Origin: Vibrio sp. S17_S38
Lineage (GTDB): Bacteria > Pseudomonadota > Gammaproteobacteria > Enterobacterales > Vibrionaceae
DNA: 64,000 nucleotides
Reading direction: 5' to 3'
Assembly: GCF_014694375.1 (NCBI RefSeq)
Contig: NZ_JAAUWW010000001.1
Coordinates: forward strand, 248,001-312,000
Part shown: positions 29,405 through 37,410 of the stretch, piece by piece
Layout of the letters: each line of letters starts with the position of its first letter
Position numbering within the stretch: position 1 is the first letter of the stretch
Made by a program: the position numbers and the translations under genes
The notes under the pieces: generated by a model
The model's input: only the letters and a program-made list of their open reading frames with translations
What the model was told of the DNA's origin: nothing
The model's database searches: none

Positions 29405-30556
29405 ATGAACAACTTTAGTTATGAAAACACCACTCGCATTCATTTCGGCCAAGGTCAAATCGCAGCCATTGCTAATGATATTCCAAAAGACAAAAAAATC
29501 TTGGTTACTTATGGTGGTGGTTCAATCAAAGGCAATGGGGTTTACGATCAAGTTGTTGCCGCTTTGAGCGAACATAACTGGGATGAATTTTCTGGCATTG
29601 AGCCAAACCCACAATACGACACATTAATGAAAGCAGTTGAACGTATTCGCGCAGAAGACTTTGATTACCTGCTTGCGGTTGGCGGTGGTTCTGTCGTCGA
29701 TGGTACCAAATTTATTGCTGCGGCAGTAAATTTCGAAGGTGAAGAAGCATGGGATATTCTGGCAAAACACGCGCCAATCGAATCAGCTCTGCCTTTAGGC
29801 TGTATTTTAACACTGCCAGCAACGGGCTCAGAGACCAACGTTGGCGCGGTTGTGACTCGTGGTAAAGACAAACTGGCTTTCGGCAATCCGTTAGTTCGTC
29901 CTCAATTTGCGGTTTTAGACCCTCAAACCACATTAAGCCTTTCTGAGCGTCAAACCTCAAATGGTGTAGTCGATGCTTTTGTTCATGTCATGGAGCAATA
30001 CTTAACTTACCCTGCTAATGCGAAAATCCAAGATCGCTTTGCTGAAGGTATCTTGCTTACACTTATCGAAGAAGGTCCAAAGCTTATCGATAATCTACAA
30101 GACATCGAAGCTCGAACCAACGTTATGTGGGCGGCAACTCAAGCACTTAGCGGTTTAATTGGTGTTGGTGTTCCTCAAGATTGGGCAACACACATGATTG
30201 GACATGAACTCACTGGTAACTTTGGAGTGGATCACGGTCGTAGTTTGACTATCGTTCTTCCGGCAATAATGCAAGTGTGTCGCGTGGAGAAAAAAGAGAA
30301 GTTACTTCAATATGCTGAACGCATTTGGAATATAACTGAAGGTTCGGACGATATACGTATCGATGCTGCAATTGAGAAAACTAAACAATTTTTCTCTCAA
30401 ATGAAAACGCCTGTTTCTTTAGGTGAAATCGACCTTGGTCAAGCTGACGTTGATACCGCAATGAGCAGTTTAGAAGCTCACGGAATGACGAAACTTGGTG
30501 AAAATGGTTCAATCGATTTAGCTCGTTCTCGTCAAGTTTACGAAACCGCGCTTTAA
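29405..30556 (+). CDS. yqhD: YqhD-type iron-containing NADPH alcohol dehydrogenase
   Basis: From the Met opening MNNFSYENTTRIHFG the protein is 383 aa, close to E. coli YqhD (387), with CAGGAG just upstream; an earlier in-frame Met at 29321 is not credible. Shared blocks are YGGGSIK, GGGSVVDGTKFIAAA, LPATGSETN, VVDAFVHVMEQY, and HMIGHELTG plus DHGRSLTIVLPA with metal-ligand histidines. YqhD reduces short toxic aldehydes with NADPH. Here the neighbour regulator is LysR type, not the AraC-type YqhC of E. coli. Confidence 0.94.
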   Translation: MNNFSYENTTRIHFGQGQIAAIANDIPKDKKILVTYGGGSIKGNGVYDQVVAALSEHNWDEFSGIEPNPQYDTLMKAVERIRAEDFDYLLAVGGGSVVDGTKFIAAAVNFEGEEAWDILAKHAPIESALPLGCILTLPATGSETNVGAVVTRGKDKLAFGNPLVRPQFAVLDPQTTLSLSERQTSNGVVDAFVHVMEQYLTYPANAKIQDRFAEGILLTLIEEGPKLIDNLQDIEARTNVMWAATQALSGLIGVGVPQDWATHMIGHELTGNFGVDHGRSLTIVLPAIMQVCRVEKKEKLLQYAERIWNITEGSDDIRIDAAIEKTKQFFSQMKTPVSLGEIDLGQADVDTAMSSLEAHGMTKLGENGSIDLARSRQVYETAL

Positions 30557-30628
30557 TCCAATAAGAAAAAATCTGTAATATACAAAAATTATTCGGGGTT
30601 TCTGATTCGCATCTAGGCTTTGAATAAC

Positions 30629-30689
30629 TGCCCTCTTATGGTTAATGTGTTATCTACTGTCAACACATCCCCCAAGCCATAAGAGGGCA
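30629..30689. terminator. Long stem-loop after yqhD
   Basis: TGCCCTCTTATGG (30629-30641) and CCATAAGAGGGCA (30677-30689) are perfect 13-bp arms, with an inner ATGTGTT/AACACAT pair, giving an almost continuous cruciform. Only a short CCTTTTATTCTT follows, so termination is likely but not textbook. Confidence 0.6.
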
Positions 30690-30740
30690 CCTTTTATTCT
30701 TCATCAAATTCATCAACTTCACATTTGACAAGGATACCCA

Positions 30741-31364
30741 ATGATCACATTACATCACTTAAACCAATCTCGTTCTAAGCGCATTATTTGGCTATTGGAA
30801 GAGTTAGATGTCCCGTATGAAATTAAAGCTTACCAGCGTGATAGCAAAACAAATCTTGCACCAGCAGAATTAAAAGCGATTCATCCTCTAGGAAAATCCC
30901 CTGTTATTCAAGAAGATGATTTAGTCCTCACAGAGTCTGGCGCAATCACGGAATATCTAGCTGAAAAATACGCGGCTAATTTACTTGTACCTGCAAAAAA
31001 CACACCTGAATATGCTTATTATTTACAGTGGCTACACTTTGCTGAAAGTTCAGCAGCTCTGCCATTATTACTGCATTATTTCGTGTTAAAAGATGGCAGT
31101 AATCCTGCATTCTTAGCTGGCTATAGCTTAAAAGAGTTACACTTAATTTTGGGCTACCTCAACGACCATTTAAATAAAAACACTTGGTTGGTTGGTGAAC
31201 AATTTACGGCGGCAGATATTTTGTTATCCTTCATTATTGAAATGGCTTATAAATTAGGGCAACTTGATGATTACCCTGCATTACAAAAATACTTAGCGGC
31301 GCTACACCAGCGTCCAGCAGCTCAAAAAGCGCAACAACTTGAAAAAGAGTACGACCACTCATAA
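30741..31364 (+). CDS. Glutathione S-transferase family protein
   Basis: The 207-aa protein has an N-terminal thioredoxin-like domain (ITLHHLNQSRSKRIIWLLEEL) with Ser10-Arg12 in the active-site region, the cis-Pro segment GKSPVI and the glutathione contact LTESGAITEYL. The C-terminal helical domain carries WLVGEQFTAADILL. It conjugates or reduces electrophiles with glutathione. AAGGAT precedes the ATG. It follows the aldehyde-reducing genes but after a terminator-like hairpin. Confidence 0.9.
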   Translation: MITLHHLNQSRSKRIIWLLEELDVPYEIKAYQRDSKTNLAPAELKAIHPLGKSPVIQEDDLVLTESGAITEYLAEKYAANLLVPAKNTPEYAYYLQWLHFAESSAALPLLLHYFVLKDGSNPAFLAGYSLKELHLILGYLNDHLNKNTWLVGEQFTAADILLSFIIEMAYKLGQLDDYPALQKYLAALHQRPAAQKAQQLEKEYDHS

Positions 31365-31390
31365 GATAAATAATGAAATACTAGATAGCA

Positions 31391-31418
31391 AAAAGGGAGC
31401 CATTTTAGGCTCCCTTTT
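31391..31418. terminator. Bidirectional terminator between GST and DUF2066 genes
   Basis: AAAAGGGAGCC (31391-31401) and GGCTCCCTTTT (31408-31418) enclose a 6-base loop; the two genes converge here. Confidence 0.9.
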
Positions 31419-31453
31419 CTATCTGTGAAAATAGGTTTATCTCGTATCTGGAC

Positions 31454-32605
31454 TTACTTCATCTCGAACCAAAGCTGATTTTTCGATTGGTCGTCATCTT
31501 GTTTTGGTGCGCTAACCGGCACATCGGTTGATTTAGCTTGCCCCTTTTGGGTAGAAGCGTCTACTTGTGTAGGATCGACTGACGCCACATCAGGTTTGGG
31601 AGCTTCCAACTTTACTAGTTGACGATTCTTGGCTGCTTCTTGTTTGAACTCATTGATATTAGACAATAGATCAATGTTAAAGATAACAGTATCACCTTGC
31701 ATCTGGTGTACTTGTACTGCGGCAACACTCGCTAATCCCTTTAATAATCGCTCTAATGTAAAAAAGTCTTGTGCGGTTTTAATACCAGAAAAATTAGCCA
31801 ATAAAGCATCATCAGTGGCTTGATTAACCGCAACTTTGTTTTGTTTTGCATAGTATGCACTTACTTGTTGAATTGCCTGTTCAATGCTGTCGCTTAACTT
31901 ACCTTCTGTCGAGCCTGAAACTGGTTCACTCTGCGTATCCATTTTATTTGGTGCTATATCATGTAATACCCATTCAACCTGAGCACCATCACCTACTCGC
32001 GTTACTTTCAATAGCAATACACCATCGACAGGATAACGTTTACTTGCTTTCGCTAAAGGCTCGTCAAATCCACCCCATAAATCTGGAGCAGAGATTTGCG
32101 TCATATCATCCATATCACCTAAAGGTAGAGTAATAGGAAGTCCTGCTGCTTGAGCCGCATTTTGTAGAGGTACAATACTGTCTAGGCCCGATTGCTCCCA
32201 GCCAATTTGACGCTCAAAGTGGGCGTCTTCAACCACCCAAACGAGGACATTTTTACGTTCCTGTGGCCAAAAAACAGCGTGTACTTGAGACAGCAATGAT
32301 TGTATTTGGACAGGATTAAACTCCATCACCATACTCGGTGCATTATCTAAACTGCCAGATTCAAATTGAGCTAAATAATCAGAAGGATCACTTAACGCCT
32401 TTTTCACGACAGCATTTTTTCCAACCTTGGTGTCACCCGATGCTCGAATCAACACTCTCTCTAAACCTTGGCTCCAAGCTGCTGTTTTAGGATTTTTAAC
32501 ATCCGTCATTGGTACTTCGACGTGATAAATATCCACTTTCGTTTTTGCATATGCTGCTGAACTAAAAGCCAATAAGCATAAAAAAGAAGTCACAAGATAA
32601 CGCAT
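31454..32605 (-). CDS. DUF2066 secreted/periplasmic protein
   Basis: From MRYLVTSFLCLL the protein is 383 aa with a signal peptide ending AAYAKTK. The DUF2066 region has VDIYHVEVPMTD, GLERVLIRASGD and NVLVWVVEDAHFER in the first ~150 residues. The C-terminus is a low-complexity Lys/Asp/Gln/Ser tail. Function is unknown. The position downstream of upp, opposite purMN, is conserved in Vibrio. A seven-codon upstream extension exists, but the signal peptide fits the chosen start. Confidence 0.82.
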   Translation of the reverse strand: MRYLVTSFLCLLAFSSAAYAKTKVDIYHVEVPMTDVKNPKTAAWSQGLERVLIRASGDTKVGKNAVVKKALSDPSDYLAQFESGSLDNAPSMVMEFNPVQIQSLLSQVHAVFWPQERKNVLVWVVEDAHFERQIGWEQSGLDSIVPLQNAAQAAGLPITLPLGDMDDMTQISAPDLWGGFDEPLAKASKRYPVDGVLLLKVTRVGDGAQVEWVLHDIAPNKMDTQSEPVSGSTEGKLSDSIEQAIQQVSAYYAKQNKVAVNQATDDALLANFSGIKTAQDFFTLERLLKGLASVAAVQVHQMQGDTVIFNIDLLSNINEFKQEAAKNRQLVKLEAPKPDVASVDPTQVDASTQKGQAKSTDVPVSAPKQDDDQSKNQLWFEMK

Positions 32606-32907
32606 AATAAACCTGTCTATAAGCATGATGCGAGTTGCAGTAACGCATACATCAATAAAAGAGAATCAAATACATCGGACAATATCGAACCGATAAAGTT
32701 CTTCCGTACCCTATTTTTCGCCATGCTTGACTTTAATAGCGTCGGAAAATTGAATATACATATTCTACCTGAAACCATTCAAGACCGCAGTGAAAGACAT
32801 TAATTACCAATAAAAAAAGCGACTCTGGTGAGAGTCGCTCTATTGAACCGCCTAATTTTCATCAATGCATTACTTTCCCATTAATGAACTATTTTTTTAT
32901 TTATATG
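32606..32907. other. Intergenic region between upp and DUF2066 gene
   Basis: About 300 bases without an ORF. It holds the upp terminator (32811-32839) and presumably the DUF2066 promoter; nothing else stands out. Confidence 0.5.
32811..32839 (-). terminator. Terminator of upp
   Basis: On the minus strand AGCGACTCT, loop CACC, AGAGTCGCT is followed by seven T residues, about 70 bases past the upp stop. Confidence 0.92.
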
Positions 32908-33534
32908 CTATTGAGTGCCAAAAATTTTGTCGCCCGCATCGCCTAATCCAGGAACAATATAACCTTTATCATTTAATTTCTCGTCAATCGCTGCAGTATA
33001 CAGTTCAATATCAGGGTGGGCTTTTTCTAATGCTTCTAAGCCTTCTGGTGCGGCAACCAATACTAATACTTTAATACTTTGACAACCATGTTCCTTTAAC
33101 AAATCGATAGTTGCAATCATCGAACCGCCAGTGGCAAGCATAGGGTCAACCACGAGAGCAATACGCTCATCAATGTTAGACGTTAACTTATTAAAGTATG
33201 GGATTGGCTCAAGCGTCTCTTCATCGCGGTAAACACCAACAACCGAAATACGCGCACTTGGCATGTGCTCTAATACGCCATCCATCATGCCTAAACCAGC
33301 ACGCAGAATTGGTACAACAGTTACTTTCTTACCTTTAATTTGATCGATTTCGACTGGGCCATTCCAGCCTTCAATCGTCACTTTCTCTGTTTCAAAATCA
33401 GCGGTGGCTTCATAGGTAAGCAAGCTGCCCACTTCTGTTGCTAATTCACGAAAACGCTTAGTGCTAATATCGTTCTCACGCATTAAGCCTAGCTTATGTT
33501 TAACCAGTGGGTGCATTACTTCTACAACTTTCAT
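32908..33534 (-). CDS. upp: Uracil phosphoribosyltransferase
   Basis: From [20 protein letters not shown] the protein is 208 aa, as in E. coli, with GGAG just upstream; the frame continues 19 codons further without family support. It has the PRPP-binding motif [10 protein letters not shown] and the uracil site [16 protein letters not shown]. It salvages uracil to UMP. It is divergent from purM across a region with a PurR box. Confidence 0.97.
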   Translation of the reverse strand: MKVVEVMHPLVKHKLGLMRENDISTKRFRELATEVGSLLTYEATADFETEKVTIEGWNGPVEIDQIKGKKVTVVPILRAGLGMMDGVLEHMPSARISVVGVYRDEETLEPIPYFNKLTSNIDERIALVVDPMLATGGSMIATIDLLKEHGCQSIKVLVLVAAPEGLEALEKAHPDIELYTAAIDEKLNDKGYIVPGLGDAGDKIFGTQ

Positions 33535-33644
33535 GTACGACTCCATGCTTAATTTTTTACAAACGGATAGATTATACTGCAAACCGACCAAATTGCATTA
33601 TTCTATCTCGGTTTATTCGGCAAAAGACATTCACAAAAAAACTG

Positions 33645-33660
33645 ACGCAAACGTTTTCCT
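33645..33660. promoter_or_regulatory. PurR operator in upp/purM divergent region
   Basis: ACGCAAACGTTTTCCT agrees with the E. coli PurR consensus ACGCAAACGTTTTCNT at every defined position. It overlaps the proposed purM -35 and lies 110 bases from upp, so purine-dependent repression of purMN is expected and of upp possible. Confidence 0.88.
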
Positions 33661-33684
33661 TTTCGGTTCATCCCCTGTTAGAAT
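33655..33684 (+). promoter_or_regulatory. Candidate purM promoter
   Basis: TTTCCT (33655-33660) and TGTTAGAAT with -10 TAGAAT (33679-33684) are separated by 18 bases. The -10 has an upstream TG, and the -35 is inside the PurR box. The -35 match is weak. Confidence 0.45.
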
Positions 33685-33733
33685 AACGCCGTTTTTCACC
33701 TTAAACTTATTTTTAAAAATCGAGGATATCCCC

Positions 33734-34777
33734 GTGAGTGGTAACAATTCATCTCTAAGCTACAAAGACGCTGGTGTTGATATTGATGCAGGTAACGCAT
33801 TAGTCGATAAAATTAAGGGTGTAGTGAAACGCACTCGTCGCCCAGAAGTGATGGGTGGCATTGGTGGTTTTGGCGCTTTATGCGAACTACCAACTAAATA
33901 CAAACAACCTCTTCTTGTATCTGGTACTGATGGTGTAGGGACAAAACTGCGCCTTGCTCTGGATATGAAAAAGCATGACACCATTGGTATCGATCTTGTT
34001 GCAATGTGTGTAAACGATCTAATCGTTCAAGGTGCTGAGCCTCTATTTTTCCTCGATTACTATGCAACGGGTAAACTGGATGTTGATACCGCTGCCGAAG
34101 TCGTAACGGGTATTGGCGAAGGTTGTATTCAAGCAGGCTGCGCACTTATCGGTGGCGAGACGGCTGAAATGCCAGGAATGTATGAAGGCGAAGATTACGA
34201 CGTTGCCGGTTTCTGCGTTGGCGTTGTTGAAAAAGCAGACGTGATTGATGGTTCTAAAGTCGCCGCTGGTGATGCTTTAATCGCGGTTGGTTCAAGCGGC
34301 CCTCACTCTAACGGTTATTCACTTATTCGTAAGATCCTTGAAGTATCTAAAGCTGATTTAGCGGAAGACTTAAATGGCCGTACCATTGGTGAGCACTTAA
34401 TTGAACCAACTAAAATTTATATTAAGTCTGCACTTAAAATGATTGCTGAACACGATATTCACGCGATTTCACATATTACCGGTGGTGGTTTCTGGGAAAA
34501 TATCCCACGCGTATTACCTGAAGGCACGAAAGCTGTTATCGATGGTAAAAGCTGGGAATGGCCTGCTATTTTCTCTTGGTTACAACAAAAAGGTAACGTT
34601 GAAACATTTGAAATGTACCGTACCTTTAACTGTGGTGTTGGCCTGATCGTGGCATTGCCGCAGGATCAAGCACAAGCTGCAGTTGATTTACTTAACGCTG
34701 AAGGTGAAAACGCTTGGGTTATCGGCGCTATTGCTTCATCCGAAGTAGGTGAAGAACAAGTGGTTATTAATCAGTAA
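33734..34777 (+). CDS. purM: Phosphoribosylformylglycinamidine cyclo-ligase
   Basis: The protein begins at a GTG ([19 protein letters not shown] follows) with GAGGAT just upstream, giving 347 aa against 345 in E. coli. The frame runs far upstream through the promoter, which is not coding. Motifs include [34 protein letters not shown] and [13 protein letters not shown]. It closes the imidazole ring to AIR with ATP in purine synthesis. purN follows. Confidence 0.97.
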   Translation: MSGNNSSLSYKDAGVDIDAGNALVDKIKGVVKRTRRPEVMGGIGGFGALCELPTKYKQPLLVSGTDGVGTKLRLALDMKKHDTIGIDLVAMCVNDLIVQGAEPLFFLDYYATGKLDVDTAAEVVTGIGEGCIQAGCALIGGETAEMPGMYEGEDYDVAGFCVGVVEKADVIDGSKVAAGDALIAVGSSGPHSNGYSLIRKILEVSKADLAEDLNGRTIGEHLIEPTKIYIKSALKMIAEHDIHAISHITGGGFWENIPRVLPEGTKAVIDGKSWEWPAIFSWLQQKGNVETFEMYRTFNCGVGLIVALPQDQAQAAVDLLNAEGENAWVIGAIASSEVGEEQVVINQ

Positions 34778-34888
34778 TCACTATCTTAGCGAGATCAATA
34801 CGGCACGGTTCGTAAAGACAAGCCCTTACTTTACCCGTTATAATATGGATAAAGTCTAAGGGCTTAATTTTATCTGCAAGGTTATCAA

Positions 34889-35545
34889 ATGAAAAATATT
34901 GTTGTTCTTATCTCTGGCTCTGGCAGTAATTTGCAAGCCATTATCGATATCTGTGAATCAGGGAAAATCCAAGCAAAAATCACCGCGGTATTTTCTAATA
35001 AACCCGATGCTTACGGACTAGAACGAGCAAAGACTCACGGTATTCCTGCTCATTCTCTTTCTGTTCAAGATTATTTAGGAGGCGAAGGCAAGCCAGACCG
35101 CCAAGCTTTTGATACTGAATTGATGGCCCAAATTGATACTTATCAACCTGACTTGATTATTCTTGCTGGCTATATGAGAATTTTAAGCCCGAATTTTGTA
35201 CAGCATTATTTAGGTAAAATGCTCAACATCCATCCTTCTCTATTACCTAAGTATTCTGGTTTGCATACTCATCAGCGAGCTATTGATGCTGGTGACACTG
35301 AACATGGTACCAGCGTTCACTTTGTTACCGAAGAGCTAGACGGCGGCCCCGTTATTTTACAAGCGAAAGTGCCTGTGTTTGAAGATGATACCGCAGACGA
35401 TTTGGCGCAAAGAGTTTTGGTGCAAGAGCATCATATTTATCCATTGGTGACCAAATGGTTTATCGAGGGTCGATTGAGTATGAAAGATCGCCAAGCCTAC
35501 TTAGATGAGATAGCACTCGGATTACATGGCTACGCCGAAGATTAA
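34889..35545 (+). CDS. purN: Phosphoribosylglycinamide formyltransferase
   Basis: The 218-aa protein has the N-terminal VLISGSGSNLQAIID phosphate loop, the catalytic Asn-His-Asp set in LNIHPSLLPKYSG, HGTSVHFV and EELDGGPVI. It transfers formyl from 10-formyl-THF to GAR. It is the second gene of the purMN operon, 111 bases after purM, and ends at a clear terminator. Confidence 0.97.
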   Translation: MKNIVVLISGSGSNLQAIIDICESGKIQAKITAVFSNKPDAYGLERAKTHGIPAHSLSVQDYLGGEGKPDRQAFDTELMAQIDTYQPDLIILAGYMRILSPNFVQHYLGKMLNIHPSLLPKYSGLHTHQRAIDAGDTEHGTSVHFVTEELDGGPVILQAKVPVFEDDTADDLAQRVLVQEHHIYPLVTKWFIEGRLSMKDRQAYLDEIALGLHGYAED

Positions 35546-35589
35546 AAAAATATATAAACGTACTATAAACAGCGCAAAGCACTAAAACA

Positions 35590-35621
35590 AAAAACTCGCC
35601 CAATTTAGGCGAGTTTTCTTT
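35590..35621 (+). terminator. Terminator of purMN
   Basis: AAAACTCGCC (35591-35600), loop CAATTTA, GGCGAGTTTT followed by CTTTT. Confidence 0.88.
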
Positions 35622-35677
35622 TAAAATAACACTATCTTTTGCATTAATTAACTGACTATAAATCAATATAATTAGTA

Positions 35678-36520
35678 TTAAATATGCCCACCGGAGCATG
35701 GAGAACTTGGCTCTGAAAATGGAACATCGATCAGATCTAAGCTGTTATCCATAATCAACTCACCAAACTGAAATACACCATATTCACTCGGTTTCATTTT
35801 GTGCCAACGTTCGTTATCGGTCAGTGGTTGGGTTGCAATAATTGACACTACATCATTAGGCGTAGTTTCTTGTTGAAAATCGATCGATACTTCTTCGTCA
35901 ATTAGTGTTGCCCTGCCAAATGGAGCCCGTCGTGTGATCCAATGTAAATTATTAGAGCAATACATCATCACAAATTCACCATCGCTCAATAGCATATTAA
36001 ATACTCCCAATTGCTTTAATTCATCACAACATGACGCAATAAACTTAAACACTTCAGGCATAACACTAGAATGTGGTGGTTCGGGATATTTATCTTCTAA
36101 TTGCTTTAATAGCCAACAAAATGATTTCTCACTGTCGGTTTCACCAATCGGACGATGTCGGCCTGTAAATAGATTATCGTAATCCGTTAATTGGCCATTA
36201 TGGGCAAAAGTCCAATTCTTACCCCATAGCTCACGCGTAAAAGGATGAGTATTTTCTAAATTAACCTCACCACGATTAGCTTGTCGAATATGGCTGATCA
36301 CTGCGCAACTTTTGATCGGATAACTTTGTACTAATTCAGCAATTTTTGAATGGCAACTCGGGTTAGGATCTTTAAAGTTACGACAGCCTTTGCCTTCATA
36401 AAAGGTGATCCCCCAGCCATCACGATGAGGGCCAGTTTTGCCCCCTCGCTGAATAAGTCCGGTAAAGCTAAAACAAATATCCGTTGGGACATTAGCACTC
36501 ATGCCAAGTAGTTCACACAT
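35678..36520 (-). CDS. yafJ: Class II glutamine amidotransferase YafJ
   Basis: The 280-aa protein starts MCELLGMSAN, so Met removal exposes the nucleophile Cys. GGKTGPHRDGWGI, SHIRQANRG, ENTHPF and WTFAHNGQL are the glutaminase site of the YafJ/GATase-like family. No synthetase domain is attached, and the acceptor is unknown. It follows gmhA on the same strand by 11 bases, the same order as E. coli fadE-gmhA-yafJ. Confidence 0.9.
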   Translation of the reverse strand: MCELLGMSANVPTDICFSFTGLIQRGGKTGPHRDGWGITFYEGKGCRNFKDPNPSCHSKIAELVQSYPIKSCAVISHIRQANRGEVNLENTHPFTRELWGKNWTFAHNGQLTDYDNLFTGRHRPIGETDSEKSFCWLLKQLEDKYPEPPHSSVMPEVFKFIASCCDELKQLGVFNMLLSDGEFVMMYCSNNLHWITRRAPFGRATLIDEEVSIDFQQETTPNDVVSIIATQPLTDNERWHKMKPSEYGVFQFGELIMDNSLDLIDVPFSEPSSPCSGGHI

Positions 36521-36531
36521 GGCAATATTCC

Positions 36532-37110
36532 TTATTTTTCCATCTCTTTCTCAATCAATTGGATCACAATATGAATGATTTTGATGTGAATTTCTTGAAT
36601 GCGGTCAGCATAACCAAAGTGTGGAACTCGAATTTCAATATCCGCGATACCCGCCATTTTACCGCCATCTTTCCCGGTCAACGCAATTGTCTTCATGCCT
36701 TTTTCTTTCGCCGCTTCCATCGCTTTTAAAATATTACCCGAATTACCAGAAGTCGACAGACCAAAAACGACATCACCTTTAGAACCAACCGCTTCTAAAT
36801 AGCGAGAAAAAACATATTCATAACCAAAATCATTACTCACACAAGACAGATGACTTGGATCTGAAATCGCAATGCCAGGATAACCAGGACGATTTTCACG
36901 ATAACGCCCAGTTAACTCTTCCGCAAAATGCATCGCATCACAATGTGAGCCGCCATTACCACAAGACAATACCTTGCCACCTTGCTTAAATGAGTCTGCA
37001 ATCATTTTTGCTGCCGCTTCAATTTGGTTTAGGTTATGGTCATCGCTTAAAAATTTATTTAATACATCAGCCGCTTCTGTCAATTCACTTCGGATTAAAT
37101 CTTGATACAT
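36532..37110 (-). CDS. gmhA: Sedoheptulose-7-phosphate isomerase
   Basis: The 192-aa SIS-domain protein has [55 protein letters not shown], matching GmhA over its length. It makes D-glycero-D-manno-heptose 7-phosphate, the first step to ADP-heptose of the LPS inner core. AAGGAT precedes the ATG. It is divergent from fadE. Confidence 0.97.
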   Translation of the reverse strand: MYQDLIRSELTEAADVLNKFLSDDHNLNQIEAAAKMIADSFKQGGKVLSCGNGGSHCDAMHFAEELTGRYRENRPGYPGIAISDPSHLSCVSNDFGYEYVFSRYLEAVGSKGDVVFGLSTSGNSGNILKAMEAAKEKGMKTIALTGKDGGKMAGIADIEIRVPHFGYADRIQEIHIKIIHIVIQLIEKEMEK

Positions 37111-37410
37111 ATTTATTATCCTTCTCTTAAATCTCTTTTAAAAAAGAGGAATGGCTCAGCTCAATCAGCTTATTTTCCTTAACTTGAGTGTACCTATAAA
37201 GCTAAAAGCCTGTCGACACAAAGCCACACTTTTTTACTTATAATGAACAAAAGTATTAGTAAAAAATTATTTTATGCTTGAGATCACTTTTCAACCACAT
37301 TGCTATTTTACATTTTATCAACAAGACCATTACAATGAACAATCTGGTACGACCACTTAAAAGTTAAGCTTCCATTCATAGCTGAACTCATCACAATAAG
37401 GAATATAACC
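37111..37410. other. gmhA/fadE divergent control region
   Basis: Three hundred AT-rich bases without an ORF separate the two start codons. The FadR-like site at 37342-37358 is the one clear element. Confidence 0.5.
37342..37358. promoter_or_regulatory. FadR-like operator upstream of fadE
   Basis: ATCTGGTACGACCACTT contains the palindromic core TGGT-N3-ACCA of FadR sites and agrees with the E. coli consensus at about 13 of 17 positions. It lies 53-69 bases before the fadE ATG, in range for promoter repression relieved by long-chain acyl-CoA. Confidence 0.7.

Noticed and set aside
35460..35699. 79-codon minus-strand frame between yafJ and purN
   Set aside because: It spans the end of yafJ, the purMN terminator and the end of purN; the hydrophobic start is an artefact of AT-rich DNA.
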